This document shows, piece after piece, positions 1 to 7,373 of a stretch of DNA of 26,692 bases. The notes beneath the pieces were generated by a model. It did no database searches. It saw nothing but the letters and a program-made list of their open reading frames with translations, and was not told the origin of the DNA. Origin of the DNA: Acidobacteriota bacterium (GTDB lineage: Bacteria; Acidobacteriota; Terriglobia; Terriglobales; Acidobacteriaceae); NCBI GenBank assembly GCA_021841795.1, contig JAKCDN010000003.1, positions 1 through 26,692 on the forward strand, written 5' to 3'. Numbering within the stretch: position 1 is the stretch's first letter; every line of letters begins with the position of its first letter. The position numbers and the translations under genes were made by a program.

Positions 1-169
1 CGCCATCTTCGACGAAAAGGCCATTCGCCGCGCCGCCGTGCTCGCTCGCGTTCCCTCCATTACCACTCTGGCAGCCGCTCAGGCCGCGGCCGAGGGCATC
101 GCCGCCATGCAAAAACATCAGGCCACTGTCTTCGCCCTCCAGCAGTTGCACGCCTCCAGGGCGGAATAG
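1..169 (+). CDS. carB: Carbamoyl-phosphate synthase large subunit, C-terminal fragment
   Basis: The window opens inside a reading frame (first full codon at base 2) that runs 55 codons to TAG at 167-169. The visible peptide contains [17 protein letters not shown] and ends [12 protein letters not shown]. This is the pattern at the end of the large subunit of carbamoyl-phosphate synthase: the MGS-like allosteric domain, where a (V/I)P-x-x-TTL-xx-A stretch is followed by a helix and a final strand near Q-x-xH. The enzyme makes carbamoyl phosphate from glutamine, bicarbonate and ATP for pyrimidine and arginine synthesis. Only the last part of the allosteric domain is present, so the catalytic halves cannot be checked. 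The identification comes from motif recognition in a short fragment; another MGS-fold protein is the main alternative. Confidence 0.75.
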   Translation, partial: AIFDEKAIRRAAVLARVPSITTLAAAQAAAEGIAAMQKHQATVFALQQLHASRAE

Positions 170-197
170 CAGGCCCGAAGTTCTTCGCCATCCCGGT

Positions 198-218
198 GCC
201 GGCGTACCCATCGCCGGC
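198..218. terminator. Hairpin between convergent genes (possible bidirectional terminator)
   Basis: GCCGGCG (198-204), a 7-base loop (TACCCAT), then the exact complement CGCCGGC (212-218). It lies in the 55-base gap between the carB stop and the stop of the convergent membrane-protein gene. There is no T-run on either side, so intrinsic termination is uncertain; the position is the main argument. Confidence 0.4.
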
Positions 219-224
219 CGCCGC

Positions 225-707
225 CTACTCGGCCCGACGGAAGCCCAGCTTCGCGCCCAGCGAGTAGCCCACCAGCGCCGCCGCCGGCCAGGTTCCCAGA
301 AATGGTCCGTCATTGTCGGCCAGGCCGCTGGGGCGGGGCAGGCTGAAGAACGTGCGCGTAATCTTTTCCACGGCTTCGCAATGAAAACACTGGTTCGGCC
401 CCGTGGGAAGATCCATCACCACAATGCACGCAATCAGGAACCAGATCACCCCAAGCAGCCACACCAGCCCCGCCATCTCTGAGGAGTGAATCCTCGCCAC
501 CAGGAAACCCGCGATCAGCGGTGCCGCGAACGAGCCCAGCAGGATCAGCAGTTGCGGCACACCCACCGGATGCGCGGCATAACCGGCCAGCATCAGCCCC
601 ATCCAGATCGCCAGCGCCAGCAGGGAATGAAGTAAAAACGACAGCGCCTGACCGGCCAGCGTCGATCTGCTCCCGTCTTCCATCTCAGTGCGTACGGTTG
701 AAACCAT
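225..707 (-). CDS. Hypothetical small integral membrane protein
   Basis: A 160-residue protein that I do not recognise. It has four hydrophobic stretches long enough to span the membrane, at about residues 21-44, 50-72, 78-99 and 138-153, with a short charged N-terminus. The loop between the third and fourth segments carries a CFHC motif (Cys107 and Cys110), which could bind metal or form a disulfide; this is only a suggestion from the spacing. The start is well supported: GAGGAG lies 8 bases before the ATG at 707. It is convergent with carB and divergent from the aldolase gene at 852, so it is probably transcribed alone. No function is proposed. Confidence 0.7.
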   Translation of the reverse strand: MVSTVRTEMEDGSRSTLAGQALSFLLHSLLALAIWMGLMLAGYAAHPVGVPQLLILLGSFAAPLIAGFLVARIHSSEMAGLVWLLGVIWFLIACIVVMDLPTGPNQCFHCEAVEKITRTFFSLPRPSGLADNDGPFLGTWPAAALVGYSLGAKLGFRRAE

Positions 708-838
708 TCGTTCGGCTCCTCGAGTACATCAACGGCTGCAGGACTCAGAATTGCGGTAAACACCCAAAATACACCGGACGCTCCTCACCGCACAATCGCC
801 GCCCGCTGCCGCCGTTTCGATGGGGCCCGCCCGGGTTC

Positions 839-844
839 TACAAT
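839..844 (+). promoter_or_regulatory. Candidate -10 box giving a leaderless transcript for the aldolase gene
   Basis: TACAAT at 839-844 ends seven bases before the ATG at 852, which is where transcription would be expected to begin. The -35 region is poor (TTTCGA, 18 bases upstream). If this box is real, the in-frame ATG at 843 lies inside it and cannot be the start codon. Confidence 0.35.
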
Positions 845-851
845 GGAGAAC

Positions 852-1907
852 ATGCTGCTCGAAGGAATATTTGCTGCAGTGACTACGCCGTTCTATCCCG
901 ACGAGCGGGTCTATTACCGCAAACTTGAAGCCAATATCGCGCGCTATTCGCGTTCGCTGCTCGCCGGCATGGTGGTCCTCGGGTCCACCGGCGAGGCACC
1001 CATGCTCGACGATGCCGAATCCAGTGAGGTGCTCGCCGTCGCGGCTCAGGCCGCTGCGCCGGAAAAGATTCTCGTTGCCGGCGTGGGTCGCGAAAGCGTC
1101 AAGGCCACTCTCTCCCTGGCTGAAGCCGCCGCGCGCTTTCGCTACGATGCCGTGCTGGTTCGCCCCCCCAGCTACTACGCCGGGCAGATGTCTTCCGCCG
1201 CCGTGCTCCACTATTTCCGCACCGTTGCCGACCGCTCGCCCTTGCCCGTCATCCTCTACAACATCCCCAAGTGCGTCCCCTACCAGATTCCCGTCGAGGT
1301 CGTGGCCGAGCTGGCCCATCACCCGAACATCATCGGCATCAAGGATTCCTCCGGCAAGCTAGATCGCATCGCCGCCCAGGTGGCCGCAACCAGCCACGCT
1401 CCCCGCCGCACGGTTCCCGTCACCCAGGTCTTTGAGGCTGTCACCGCCCGGATGCTCGATCCCCAAACCGACGCCGAGGCAAGCTTCATCTCCGCCGGCC
1501 ATCTGGCTGAAGGCGCCGCCGTAGCCACCGCCGCGCCCGCCACATCGATCAAAACCCGGAGCAGGGAAGTCGGCTTCCAGGTTCTCTGCGGCTCCGCAGG
1601 CGCGGTCCTCGGCTCACTCCAGGCCGGCGCCACCGGAGCCATTCTGGCTCTGGCAGCCTTCGCGCCCCAGGCCGCCCAGGAGATCTATATTGCCTGGAAG
1701 GATCACGATCTTCCCCTGGCCACCCAGAAACAGACCAGCCTCCTCAAGGCAAGCCTGCGCATCGTGAGCGATCTCGGCATCCCCGGCGTCAAATACGCCT
1801 GCGACTTCAATGGCTACTTTGGAGGCCCCGGCAGAGCGCCGTTGCTCGGATTAACCGCCGCCGAGAAGGCCGAGATCGAGGATCTGCTCACCGAGATCCG
1901 CCACTAA
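852..1907 (+). CDS. Dihydrodipicolinate synthase/N-acetylneuraminate lyase family aldolase with an internal insertion
   Basis: A class I TIM-barrel aldolase of the DapA family. Numbered from the upstream ATG at 843, it shows GSTGEAP (48-53, the family's G-T/S-T-G-E turn), the catalytic Tyr139 in YNIP, and the Schiff-base Lys167 in IKDSSG. The typical reaction is pyruvate condensation or cleavage, as in lysine synthesis (4-hydroxy-tetrahydrodipicolinate synthase), but the substrate cannot be assigned from sequence. At about 350 residues it is longer than the usual 290-300. The extra length sits after the lysine strand: about residues 181-243 form a Pro/Ala-rich, Arg-containing insertion before the barrel resumes at QVLCGSAGA. 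I chose ATG 852 because the family begins at MLLEGIF-like sequence; 843 is possible. It is a single gene with no partner lysine genes nearby, so calling it dapA would be a guess. Confidence 0.8.
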   Translation: MLLEGIFAAVTTPFYPDERVYYRKLEANIARYSRSLLAGMVVLGSTGEAPMLDDAESSEVLAVAAQAAAPEKILVAGVGRESVKATLSLAEAAARFRYDAVLVRPPSYYAGQMSSAAVLHYFRTVADRSPLPVILYNIPKCVPYQIPVEVVAELAHHPNIIGIKDSSGKLDRIAAQVAATSHAPRRTVPVTQVFEAVTARMLDPQTDAEASFISAGHLAEGAAVATAAPATSIKTRSREVGFQVLCGSAGAVLGSLQAGATGAILALAAFAPQAAQEIYIAWKDHDLPLATQKQTSLLKASLRIVSDLGIPGVKYACDFNGYFGGPGRAPLLGLTAAEKAEIEDLLTEIRH

Positions 1908-1965
1908 TCCGTCACCGGCTTCACCGGGCCCCGCGTTCGTCCCGTCACCAACCTCGCATTGCGCA

Positions 1966-1982
1966 GGAGAGATCGAATCTCC
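1966..1982 (-). other. tRNA T-arm-like sequence (possible tRNA 3'-end or attachment-site remnant)
   Basis: On the minus strand this reads GGAGA-TTCGATC-TCTCC: a perfect 5-bp stem around a 7-base loop that fits the T-loop consensus TTCRANY. It is preceded by GGGTC, a typical variable-loop sequence. No matching acceptor or D-arm can be found upstream, where the sequence turns AT-rich, so it is not an intact tRNA. A leftover integration site near the toxin-antitoxin pair is one reading; coincidence is another. Confidence 0.3.
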
Positions 1983-2141
1983 GACCCCGCGTCTATGTGG
2001 CCGGTATTTCTCTGTATAAATATATTATTATCAAATACATAATCCTTAAATTCAAGAATCGGCATTGTGCGTTGGTTCCCGTCCGATTTGTCGCTCGGTG
2101 CTCGGGATAATCCAACAACCATCTTGCAGTAGCCGGCTATC

Positions 2142-2161
2142 TTAGCTAACCTGTATTTAGC
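2142..2161. promoter_or_regulatory. Candidate autoregulatory operator of the toxin-antitoxin pair
   Basis: A perfect palindrome TTAGCTAA (2142-2149) is followed 7 bases later by another TTAGC (2157-2161), so that GCTAA and TTAGC also form an inverted repeat. It lies 16 bases before the antitoxin ATG. Phd/YefM antitoxins normally bind such palindromes in their own promoter. No convincing -35/-10 pair was found around it. Confidence 0.35.
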
Positions 2162-2177
2162 AGGATTGAGGGTATGC

Positions 2178-2423
2178 ATGGCCCAGGCAACGATGTTTGA
2201 AGCCAAAACCCAGTTGTCCAATTTAGTGCGCCGGGCGCAGCGCGGCGAGAAGATTGTCCTCACATCAGGCCGCGGCAAGGTGCCGGTAGCCGAGATTGTC
2301 GCCATCAAGCCGATGACCAGGCGCGCCTTCGGCCAGTTCTTGCAGCCGAACTTCCGCATCCCCGACGATTTCGACGAACTTCCTGAGACCGAGTTGGCAT
2401 GGTGGCTGGGTAAAGGGGAATGA
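2178..2423 (+). CDS. Type II antitoxin, Phd/YefM family
   Basis: An 81-residue protein starting MAQATMFEAKTQLSNLV, followed by an RAQRGEKIVLTSGRGKVPVAEIVAI segment. This is the Phd/YefM fold pattern: an N-terminal strand, a helix with the (E/D)AK-x-x-LS-x-LV core, then 'GE-x-(I/V)-x-(I/L)T-x-x-G-x-PVA-x(I/L)'. The N-terminal part binds DNA as a dimer and the acidic C-terminal tail (PDDFDELPETELAWW) would wrap the toxin. The start is ATG 2178: GAGGG lies 5 bases upstream, while the TTG at 2166 has no such site. Its last four bases overlap the toxin start (ATGA), the usual arrangement for coupled translation. It is expected to neutralise the PIN toxin encoded next and to repress the shared promoter. 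Confidence 0.85.
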   Translation: MAQATMFEAKTQLSNLVRRAQRGEKIVLTSGRGKVPVAEIVAIKPMTRRAFGQFLQPNFRIPDDFDELPETELAWWLGKGE

Positions 2424-2830
2424 GAATTCTCATCGACACGCACTACGTTCTCTGGGCCGCACTCAATCCCTCTGAAATGAAGCCATGGGCTCACCAGTTG
2501 CTGGCGGATCTGAAAAACGAGATCATGGTTTCCTCGGCTTCCGTCTATGAGATCAGCCTGAAGGTTCGGCTCGGCAAGCTTCCTGAGGCCTCTGAGTTTG
2601 AAAGTGACCTCGTTGCCAACATCGAAGAGAAGCTCGGATTCGCGCTCCTGCCGATCGACGCGCAGTCCATGTACCGGGCTGCCCGGTTCGAGGACAAGCA
2701 CGCAGACCCGTTCGATCGCATGATCGCAGCCCAGGCCATCCAATACGATCTGCCCCTGCTTAGCGTTGATCCCAGGCTCGACGTTTTCGGCGTGCGCCGG
2801 GTGAGGAAGCCCTTGGCCGGCCGCAGCTGA
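2420..2830 (+). CDS. PIN-domain ribonuclease toxin, VapC type
   Basis: A 136-residue PIN-domain protein. The expected acidic metal-binding residues are all visible: Asp6 in ILIDTHYVLW, Glu44 in SVYEISLK, Asp96 (with Asp99) in HADPFDRMIAAQA, and Asp117 in LLSVDPRL. These four carboxylates coordinate Mg/Mn in VapC enzymes, which cleave tRNA or rRNA when free of antitoxin. Length and motifs are normal, so it appears intact. It overlaps the antitoxin by four bases. A Phd-type antitoxin paired with a PIN toxin is a common mixed combination. The pair is flanked by AT-rich sequence unlike the neighbouring genes, which fits arrival by transfer. Confidence 0.87.
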   Translation: MRILIDTHYVLWAALNPSEMKPWAHQLLADLKNEIMVSSASVYEISLKVRLGKLPEASEFESDLVANIEEKLGFALLPIDAQSMYRAARFEDKHADPFDRMIAAQAIQYDLPLLSVDPRLDVFGVRRVRKPLAGRS

Positions 2831-3109
2831 TCCTCAATCCACAGCCAAAAGCATTCAAGCGAGAAGCTGCCTTAAGTACTGCACGTTAAACGGTCTTTGA
2901 AGGCTTCGAAAGCAACGCCAAAGCAGTATCACAATGTCTGATAACGTATATTCTGTATATAAGCGCCCAGATAACCTCATCCTGCCGCCCTTCACCCTCA
3001 ACCAGGCCCGTTCACGCCCTCACAGGATGCCACCCTGCCCGTTCCCGGTGTCCGCGCTCCATTCCCCGCTGCCGAACCCGTAGGAAATCCAGCGTAACCC
3101 TCTGCGCAC
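2831..3109. other. Intergenic stretch with no gene seen
   Basis: Non-coding by inspection between the toxin stop and the convergent nuclease gene. It includes a short AT-rich patch around 2940-2962 (GTATATTCTGTATATAAG), which looks promoter-like but has no gene positioned to use it. No terminator hairpin with a T-run was found. Confidence 0.5.
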
Positions 3110-3598
3110 CTACATCTTGTAGCGGCCGAGATCTTCGTCGTTCAAGCCCTCCAGCCAACCCCGCAGTTGCTCCGCCGACGGGCCTTCCACCGCGCCGCTT
3201 GTGCTCACCCGCGCGCGCTCCATCACCTTCTCATTCACGAAGATGGGACAATCGGCGCGCAGCGCCAAAGCAATCGCGTCCGAGGGCCGCGCATCGATCG
3301 TCACCTCGTCGCCGTTCTGGCTCAGCCACAGAACCGCGTAGAACGTGTCATCCTTAAGCTCTGTAATCACAACACGATTGAGCTGAGCGTTAAGGTTTCG
3401 GATGAGCTTTCGCGTCAGATCATGCGTCATCGGCCGCAGCGCCGCCGTCTTCTCAATCTCCAGGGCGATGGCATTGGCCTCAAAGATACCCACCCAGATC
3501 GGCATCACGACATCGGAGGCCACGTCCTTCAGCACCACGATGGGCATGTTGGTTGTCGGGTCCATCATCAGGCCGCGAATCCTCACTTCAATATCCAT
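3110..3598 (-). CDS. Bifunctional nuclease domain protein (DUF151 family)
   Basis: A 162-residue protein of the BFN/DUF151 family. Recognisable elements are the N-terminal MDIEVRIRGLMMDP, the central MPIWVG (32-37) with the following EANAIALE helix, and the signature DARPSDAIALALR (102-114). Plant and bacterial members are reported to have DNase and RNase activity, but their cellular role is uncertain. I place the start at ATG 3598, not at 3625, because GGAGAGGGAG lies directly upstream and the family begins at this M-(x)-E-V sequence. It follows miaB on the same strand with a 29-base gap, so the two are probably co-transcribed. This pairing suggests an RNA-related role, which is inference only. 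Confidence 0.87.
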   Translation of the reverse strand: MDIEVRIRGLMMDPTTNMPIVVLKDVASDVVMPIWVGIFEANAIALEIEKTAALRPMTHDLTRKLIRNLNAQLNRVVITELKDDTFYAVLWLSQNGDEVTIDARPSDAIALALRADCPIFVNEKVMERARVSTSGAVEGPSAEQLRGWLEGLNDEDLGRYKM

Positions 3599-3627
3599 CG
3601 CTCCCTCTCCATCCGCCGCTGCCATCT

Positions 3628-4947
3628 TTAGACGGCCACGCCCACAAGGCTGTTCGGAAACGCCCCTGTGATCTTCACCCCAAGATAACTCCCCGTCGCC
3701 GGCGCAATCGCATGGCCCCAGGCAAAATTCACCGTCTTGTTTTGCGTGCTGCGCCCGGCAATCTGGCCCCGGGCCGGATTCACGCCCTCCACCATCACTT
3801 CAAGTACTTCTCCTATGTGGTTGGAATAATTTACTCTCTGTATCTCGCGCTGCCGATCGAGCAGCACCTGCAGCCGTTGCGACTTCTCCGCCTCCGCCAC
3901 CGAATCGATCATCACCAGCGCCGGCGTATTGGGGCGCGCGGAGTATTTGAATGCAAACACGCAGTCATACTCCACCGTCGCCAGCAGATTCATGGTCTGG
4001 ATAAAGTCATCGGCCGTCTCCCCCGGAAATCCCACAATAATATCCGTCGACAGCGAGATCTTCCGCCGCGCCGCCTTGATCCAGGCAATGCGCTCTAAAT
4101 ACCACTCGGCCGTGTACTCCCGCGCCATCGCATGCAGAATCCTGTTCGAGCCGGATTGCACCGGCAGGTGCACATGATCGCACAGGGTGGGAATGCTGTC
4201 GATCGCCTCCACGATGTCGCGCGTAAAGTCCCGGAGATGGCTGGTCGTAAATCGTACCCGCCGGATTCCCGGCACCTGGCCCACCGCCGCCAGAAGATCC
4301 GCAAAGCTCAACTTCCCTTCCGGATCGCGGTAACTGTTCACGTTCTGCCCCAGCAGTTGGATCTCCGTGTAGCCGCTCTCCGCAATCCTCCGCGCCTCAT
4401 CGAGCACCGAACTCGAGGTCCGGCTGCGTTCCTTGCCCCGCGTGTACGGAACCACGCAGTAGGAACAGAACTTGTCGCACCCCTCGATGATCGTAATGTA
4501 GGCGCGATACGGATTCTGCCGCGCCGTAAACTCGGTCTCGAACGTCTCCTCCGTCTGCCGGTCGTCAAGACCCGTAATGCGCTCCTCGCCTGCCTCCAGC
4601 CGCGCCAGCATCTCCGGCAGCTTGCGATAGGAGGCCGAACCCGAAACCAGGGACACGTGCGGCGCCCGCTCGAAGATCTTCTCGCCTTCCTGCTGCGCCA
4701 CGCAGCCCAGCACCGCAAAGCGCTTCCCCTCCTTGCGTAAACGCTTGTAATCGTTCAGGCGATGAAAGACCTTCTGCTCCGCCTTATCGCGAATCGAGCA
4801 GGTGTTGTAGAGGATCAGACCCGCATCCTTCTCGTCCTCCACCTGCCGGTATCCCTGCGCAAAAAGCGTCCCGATGACCTTTTCCGTGTCATGCGCGTTC
4901 ATCTGGCAGCCGAAGGTCTCCAGATAAAATGTCTTTTCTTCTGCCAT
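3628..4947 (-). CDS. miaB: tRNA-2-methylthio-N6-dimethylallyladenosine synthase MiaB
   Basis: A 439-residue radical-SAM methylthiotransferase with all three domains. The N-terminal UPF0004 domain has three cluster-binding cysteines: Cys14 (TFGCQMN), Cys50 (YNTCSIR) and Cys82 (LGCVAQ). The radical-SAM domain has the CxxxCxxC motif at 157, 161 and 164 (CDKFCSYC, then VVPYTRG). The C-terminal TRAM RNA-binding domain covers roughly 372-435. MiaB adds a methylthio group to i6A37 of tRNAs reading UNN codons. The motif set TFGCQMN plus TSHL and the length fit MiaB better than MtaB or RimO. No miaA is present here. It probably heads a two-gene unit with the DUF151 nuclease. Confidence 0.93.
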   Translation of the reverse strand: MAEEKTFYLETFGCQMNAHDTEKVIGTLFAQGYRQVEDEKDAGLILYNTCSIRDKAEQKVFHRLNDYKRLRKEGKRFAVLGCVAQQEGEKIFERAPHVSLVSGSASYRKLPEMLARLEAGEERITGLDDRQTEETFETEFTARQNPYRAYITIIEGCDKFCSYCVVPYTRGKERSRTSSSVLDEARRIAESGYTEIQLLGQNVNSYRDPEGKLSFADLLAAVGQVPGIRRVRFTTSHLRDFTRDIVEAIDSIPTLCDHVHLPVQSGSNRILHAMAREYTAEWYLERIAWIKAARRKISLSTDIIVGFPGETADDFIQTMNLLATVEYDCVFAFKYSARPNTPALVMIDSVAEAEKSQRLQVLLDRQREIQRVNYSNHIGEVLEVMVEGVNPARGQIAGRSTQNKTVNFAWGHAIAPATGSYLGVKITGAFPNSLVGVAV

Positions 4948-4957
4948 AGGCCCTTAA

Positions 4958-4963
4958 AGTATA
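4958..4963 (-). promoter_or_regulatory. Candidate -10 box of miaB
   Basis: TATACT on the minus strand, separated from the miaB ATG by 10 bases (TTAAGGGCCT). This predicts an RNA leader of only a few bases. AAGGG in the gap could act as a weak ribosome site if transcription starts early. No good -35 box was found. Confidence 0.35.
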
Positions 4964-5071
4964 TCCTGACCCTCGCCGCGCACCGGTTCCCTCCCCGGCG
5001 CAGCCGCGCCACCGCTGCCCACGCGCCCTGATCACCGCACGAAGAGCGGATTCAGCCCCGGAAACCGCCCC

Positions 5072-5425
5072 CTAATAAACGTGCAGGTACGCCACCACCG
5101 CGTCCATCTGGCTGGCCGTCATCTGATAGGTAAAGGACGGCATCATGCCCTTGCCCGTTTGCAGAATCTGCTCCACCTCCGCATCGGTCGCGGGTGCGCC
5201 ATCCGGCAGCGCCGCGCGCCGGAAAACCCCATGCAGATCGGGAGGAACCTGCTTCAGCCGCAGATCGTTCAGCTCATGGCAGTGCGCGCAGCCCACGGCA
5301 AAAAGCCGCTGGCCCTCCGCCTGCTGCTGCAAAAGCTGCGACGGCGGCGCCGCCGAATGGCAGCCCGCCACCATGGCCGCCCCCATCAACGCCAGCACCC
5401 GTATTCCGCCATTTCGCTGAAACAA
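5072..5425 (-). CDS. Cytochrome c-type heme lipoprotein
   Basis: A 117-residue exported c-type cytochrome. The first 22 residues form a lipoprotein signal: positive residues Arg4 and Arg9, a hydrophobic LALMGAAMVA core and the lipobox VAGC with Cys22. The heme-binding CAHCH motif is at 46-50, and Met94 or Met95 in KGMMPSF is the likely distal ligand, followed by the C-terminal helix MDAVVAYLHVY. It is a class I mono-heme cytochrome, anchored to a membrane on the periplasmic side and likely to carry electrons. The start is a TTG at 5425; the next in-frame start, ATG 5386, would remove the charged part of the signal. It is on the same strand as miaB but 124 bases upstream, so co-transcription is doubtful. 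Confidence 0.82.
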   Translation of the reverse strand: MFQRNGGIRVLALMGAAMVAGCHSAAPPSQLLQQQAEGQRLFAVGCAHCHELNDLRLKQVPPDLHGVFRRAALPDGAPATDAEVEQILQTGKGMMPSFTYQMTASQMDAVVAYLHVY

Positions 5426-5562
5426 GATAATTTACGCCCTCTTCACCAGCCATCTGCCGCCCGGCGCGCCGCACCGGTCCGTACCCTCAGTCTGCGCGGC
5501 GCGCGGCGGGCAGGTCAAGAATCACTCCCCCGCTGCTCCGGCCGCCACTCGTCCCCAGCCGG

Positions 5563-5568
5563 TATTCT
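5563..5568 (+). promoter_or_regulatory. Candidate -10 box giving a leaderless transcript for the thioesterase
   Basis: TATTCT ends 6 bases before the ATG at 5575. That is the usual distance to the transcription start, and no ribosome-binding site is present. The -35 region is not recognisable. Confidence 0.3.
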
Positions 5569-5574
5569 GAAGCC

Positions 5575-6018
5575 ATGACACTCAACCCGGACCAGTCGCT
5601 TACACCCTTTGCCCATGCGGCGGGCAACCGCTGCTTCGGCTGCGGAGACGCGAACCCATCGGGCATGCGCCTGGAGTTCCTCCTGGCCCAGGACGGCTCC
5701 ATCGTCAGCCTCCCGTCCGTAGCGGAACGCTTTGAAGGCCGTCCCGGATTTCTCCACGGCGGCATCATCGCCACACTCCTCGACGAGGCCATGAGCAAGG
5801 CCGTCCGGGCCCTCGGACGCACATCGGTCACCCGCAAGATGGAAGTCGACTATCTGCGTCCCGTGCCCAGCGCCACCCCGCTCCGCCTTGAAGGCCGCGT
5901 GGTCCGCAGCGAAGAGCGAAAGCATTGGGCCGAGGCGGTCATCCTGGACGCCCAGGGTCAGGCCCTGGCGCGCGCGCAGGCCCTGTTCCTCGAGTTTCAG
6001 CTCCAGGCCGGCAGATAG
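5575..6018 (+). CDS. PaaI-family hotdog-fold acyl-CoA thioesterase
   Basis: A 147-residue single hotdog-domain protein. The N-terminus carries CFGCGDANPSGM (20-31), a motif common in this branch of PaaI-like thioesterases. The core motif is FLHGGIIATLLDEAM (60-73), where the HGG turn and the acidic residues Asp70 and Glu71 on the long helix form the catalytic site. TRKMEVDYLRPV follows as the central strand. Such enzymes hydrolyse acyl-CoA thioesters, often aryl- or short-chain forms; the substrate cannot be read from sequence. It is convergent with flgE, with a 50-base gap, and has no linked metabolic genes. A promoter-like TATTCT directly before the ATG suggests it is expressed alone. Confidence 0.8.
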   Translation: MTLNPDQSLTPFAHAAGNRCFGCGDANPSGMRLEFLLAQDGSIVSLPSVAERFEGRPGFLHGGIIATLLDEAMSKAVRALGRTSVTRKMEVDYLRPVPSATPLRLEGRVVRSEERKHWAEAVILDAQGQALARAQALFLEFQLQAGR

Positions 6019-6068
6019 GGCGGCCGCATCGCGCAGCCCTGCAGCATCCGCCTGCGCCTGAAACCGGC

Positions 6069-7373
6069 TCAATGCACCATGTTGATCGTGTCCTGGGTGA
6101 CGGTATCAAACGTCGTCACCGACTTGGCATTGGCCTCAAACGCCCGCTGCGCCACAATCAGATTCGAGAACTCCGTCGAGATGTTGACATTCGAAGCTTC
6201 AAGCGCCTGATCCTGCACCGTTGCCAGCCCCGCCGCACCCGAGGTGCCGATCACCGCCGCGCCGCTGGCCAGGGTGGTGGCGTAGTTGTCGCTCCCCAGC
6301 AACGACAGCCCCTGCAGATTGGCAATGTTCGCCAGCGCCAGTTGCCCTACATTCTGTTGCTGTCCGTTCGAGTAGGTCACCGTAACCGTCCCGTCGGAGC
6401 CGATGGCAAAGCTCTGATATTGCCCGCTCGGATATCCATTCTGCGCGGTCGCCGATACCGCCGAGGTGGTGTCCACCTGGCTGATCGTCGGCGTTCCCGC
6501 CGAGCTGAGCAGATTCCACTGCAGGTTCATTCCCGCAGCCCCGTCCGCCAGCGCCGAGCCCGCGGGCGTAAAATTCAGCGCCATCGAGGAAACGTCTCCC
6601 GTCGCCGTGCCCACGGTTTCGGCCGTGCCGCCCGTGGGCGTAATGCCGGTCAGCGCGCCGCTGGAGTTGAACTGCATGGTGCCCGTGATCGCCGCCGGAA
6701 CCGCGTTCCCCCCGGAGGTCGAGTAGTCGGCCGCCGGCAGCGCCACCGAGTAGCTCCAGGTGTTCGTCCCCGTCTGCTGGTATGTCACGGTGGCGACGTG
6801 GGACTGTCCCAGCGAGTCGTACACCGTTATCTCGGCGGGAAACTGCGTCGCGGCGCCCGAGGCCGAGTCCAGGTTCGTGGTCATGCTCATCGTCGTGCTC
6901 GCCTGCGGCTGCTGCACCGCCCCCACCGGAATGTTGATCGCCGTCAGCGGAGCATTGGTATTCACTACTCCGTTCACTGCCGGGTAGCCCATCACATTCA
7001 TGCCGCTCGAGGTCAGCAGCTCGCCCGTGGAACCGAGCGTGAAGTTGCCCGCGCGCGTGTACTCGTAGCTGCCCGTGCCGTCGCCCAGAACAAAGAACCC
7101 GTTCCCGTTCAAGGCCACGTCGGTCGAGTTTCCCGTGGCGTTGATCGAGCCCTGCGTAAAATCCGTCTCATTCGACGCCGCGCGCACTCCGGCTCCCACC
7201 TGGATCGGATCACCGGAGCCCGTGGTGCCGATCTGCTGGTAAAACAGATCGGCAAAGTTGGTTGTCTGCGACTTGTACGCCGTGGTGTTCATGTTGGAAA
7301 GGTCGTTCGCAATCGTGTTCAAGGCGGTCGAATCGGCCTCGAGCCCGGTCAGCGGAATGGAAAAACTGGCCAT
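6069..7373 (-). CDS. flgE: Flagellar hook protein FlgE
   Basis: A 434-residue hook subunit. Its N-terminal rod/hook helix contains the family motif NTIANDLSNMNTTAYKSQ, followed by the FlgE-type F(A)DLFYQQIG segment and the NGNGFFVLGDG and YTRAGNF strands. The middle part is Ser/Thr/Gly-rich variable hook domain. The C-terminus ends in the D0 helix LEASNVNISTEFSNLIVAQRAFEANAKS, present in all rod-hook-axial proteins. Several thousand-subunit assembly of FlgE forms the universal joint between the rod and filament. AGGAGGAG lies 6 bases before the ATG, the strongest ribosome site in the cluster, as expected for an abundant structural protein. It is the last gene of the block; the next gene is convergent and not flagellar. 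No clear terminator follows. Confidence 0.95.
   Translation of the reverse strand: MASFSIPLTGLEADSTALNTIANDLSNMNTTAYKSQTTNFADLFYQQIGTTGSGDPIQVGAGVRAASNETDFTQGSINATGNSTDVALNGNGFFVLGDGTGSYEYTRAGNFTLGSTGELLTSSGMNVMGYPAVNGVVNTNAPLTAINIPVGAVQQPQASTTMSMTTNLDSASGAATQFPAEITVYDSLGQSHVATVTYQQTGTNTWSYSVALPAADYSTSGGNAVPAAITGTMQFNSSGALTGITPTGGTAETVGTATGDVSSMALNFTPAGSALADGAAGMNLQWNLLSSAGTPTISQVDTTSAVSATAQNGYPSGQYQSFAIGSDGTVTVTYSNGQQQNVGQLALANIANLQGLSLLGSDNYATTLASGAAVIGTSGAAGLATVQDQALEASNVNISTEFSNLIVAQRAFEANAKSVTTFDTVTQDTINMVH

Noticed and set aside
1904..2743. A 279-codon minus-strand frame across the toxin-antitoxin pair
   Set aside because: It is antisense to two well-supported genes and has no recognisable domain.
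2011..2959. TCTGTATA occurs on both sides of the toxin-antitoxin pair (2011-2018 and 2952-2959)
   Set aside because: Eight AT-rich bases in two AT-rich patches are easily explained by chance and there is no longer match around them.
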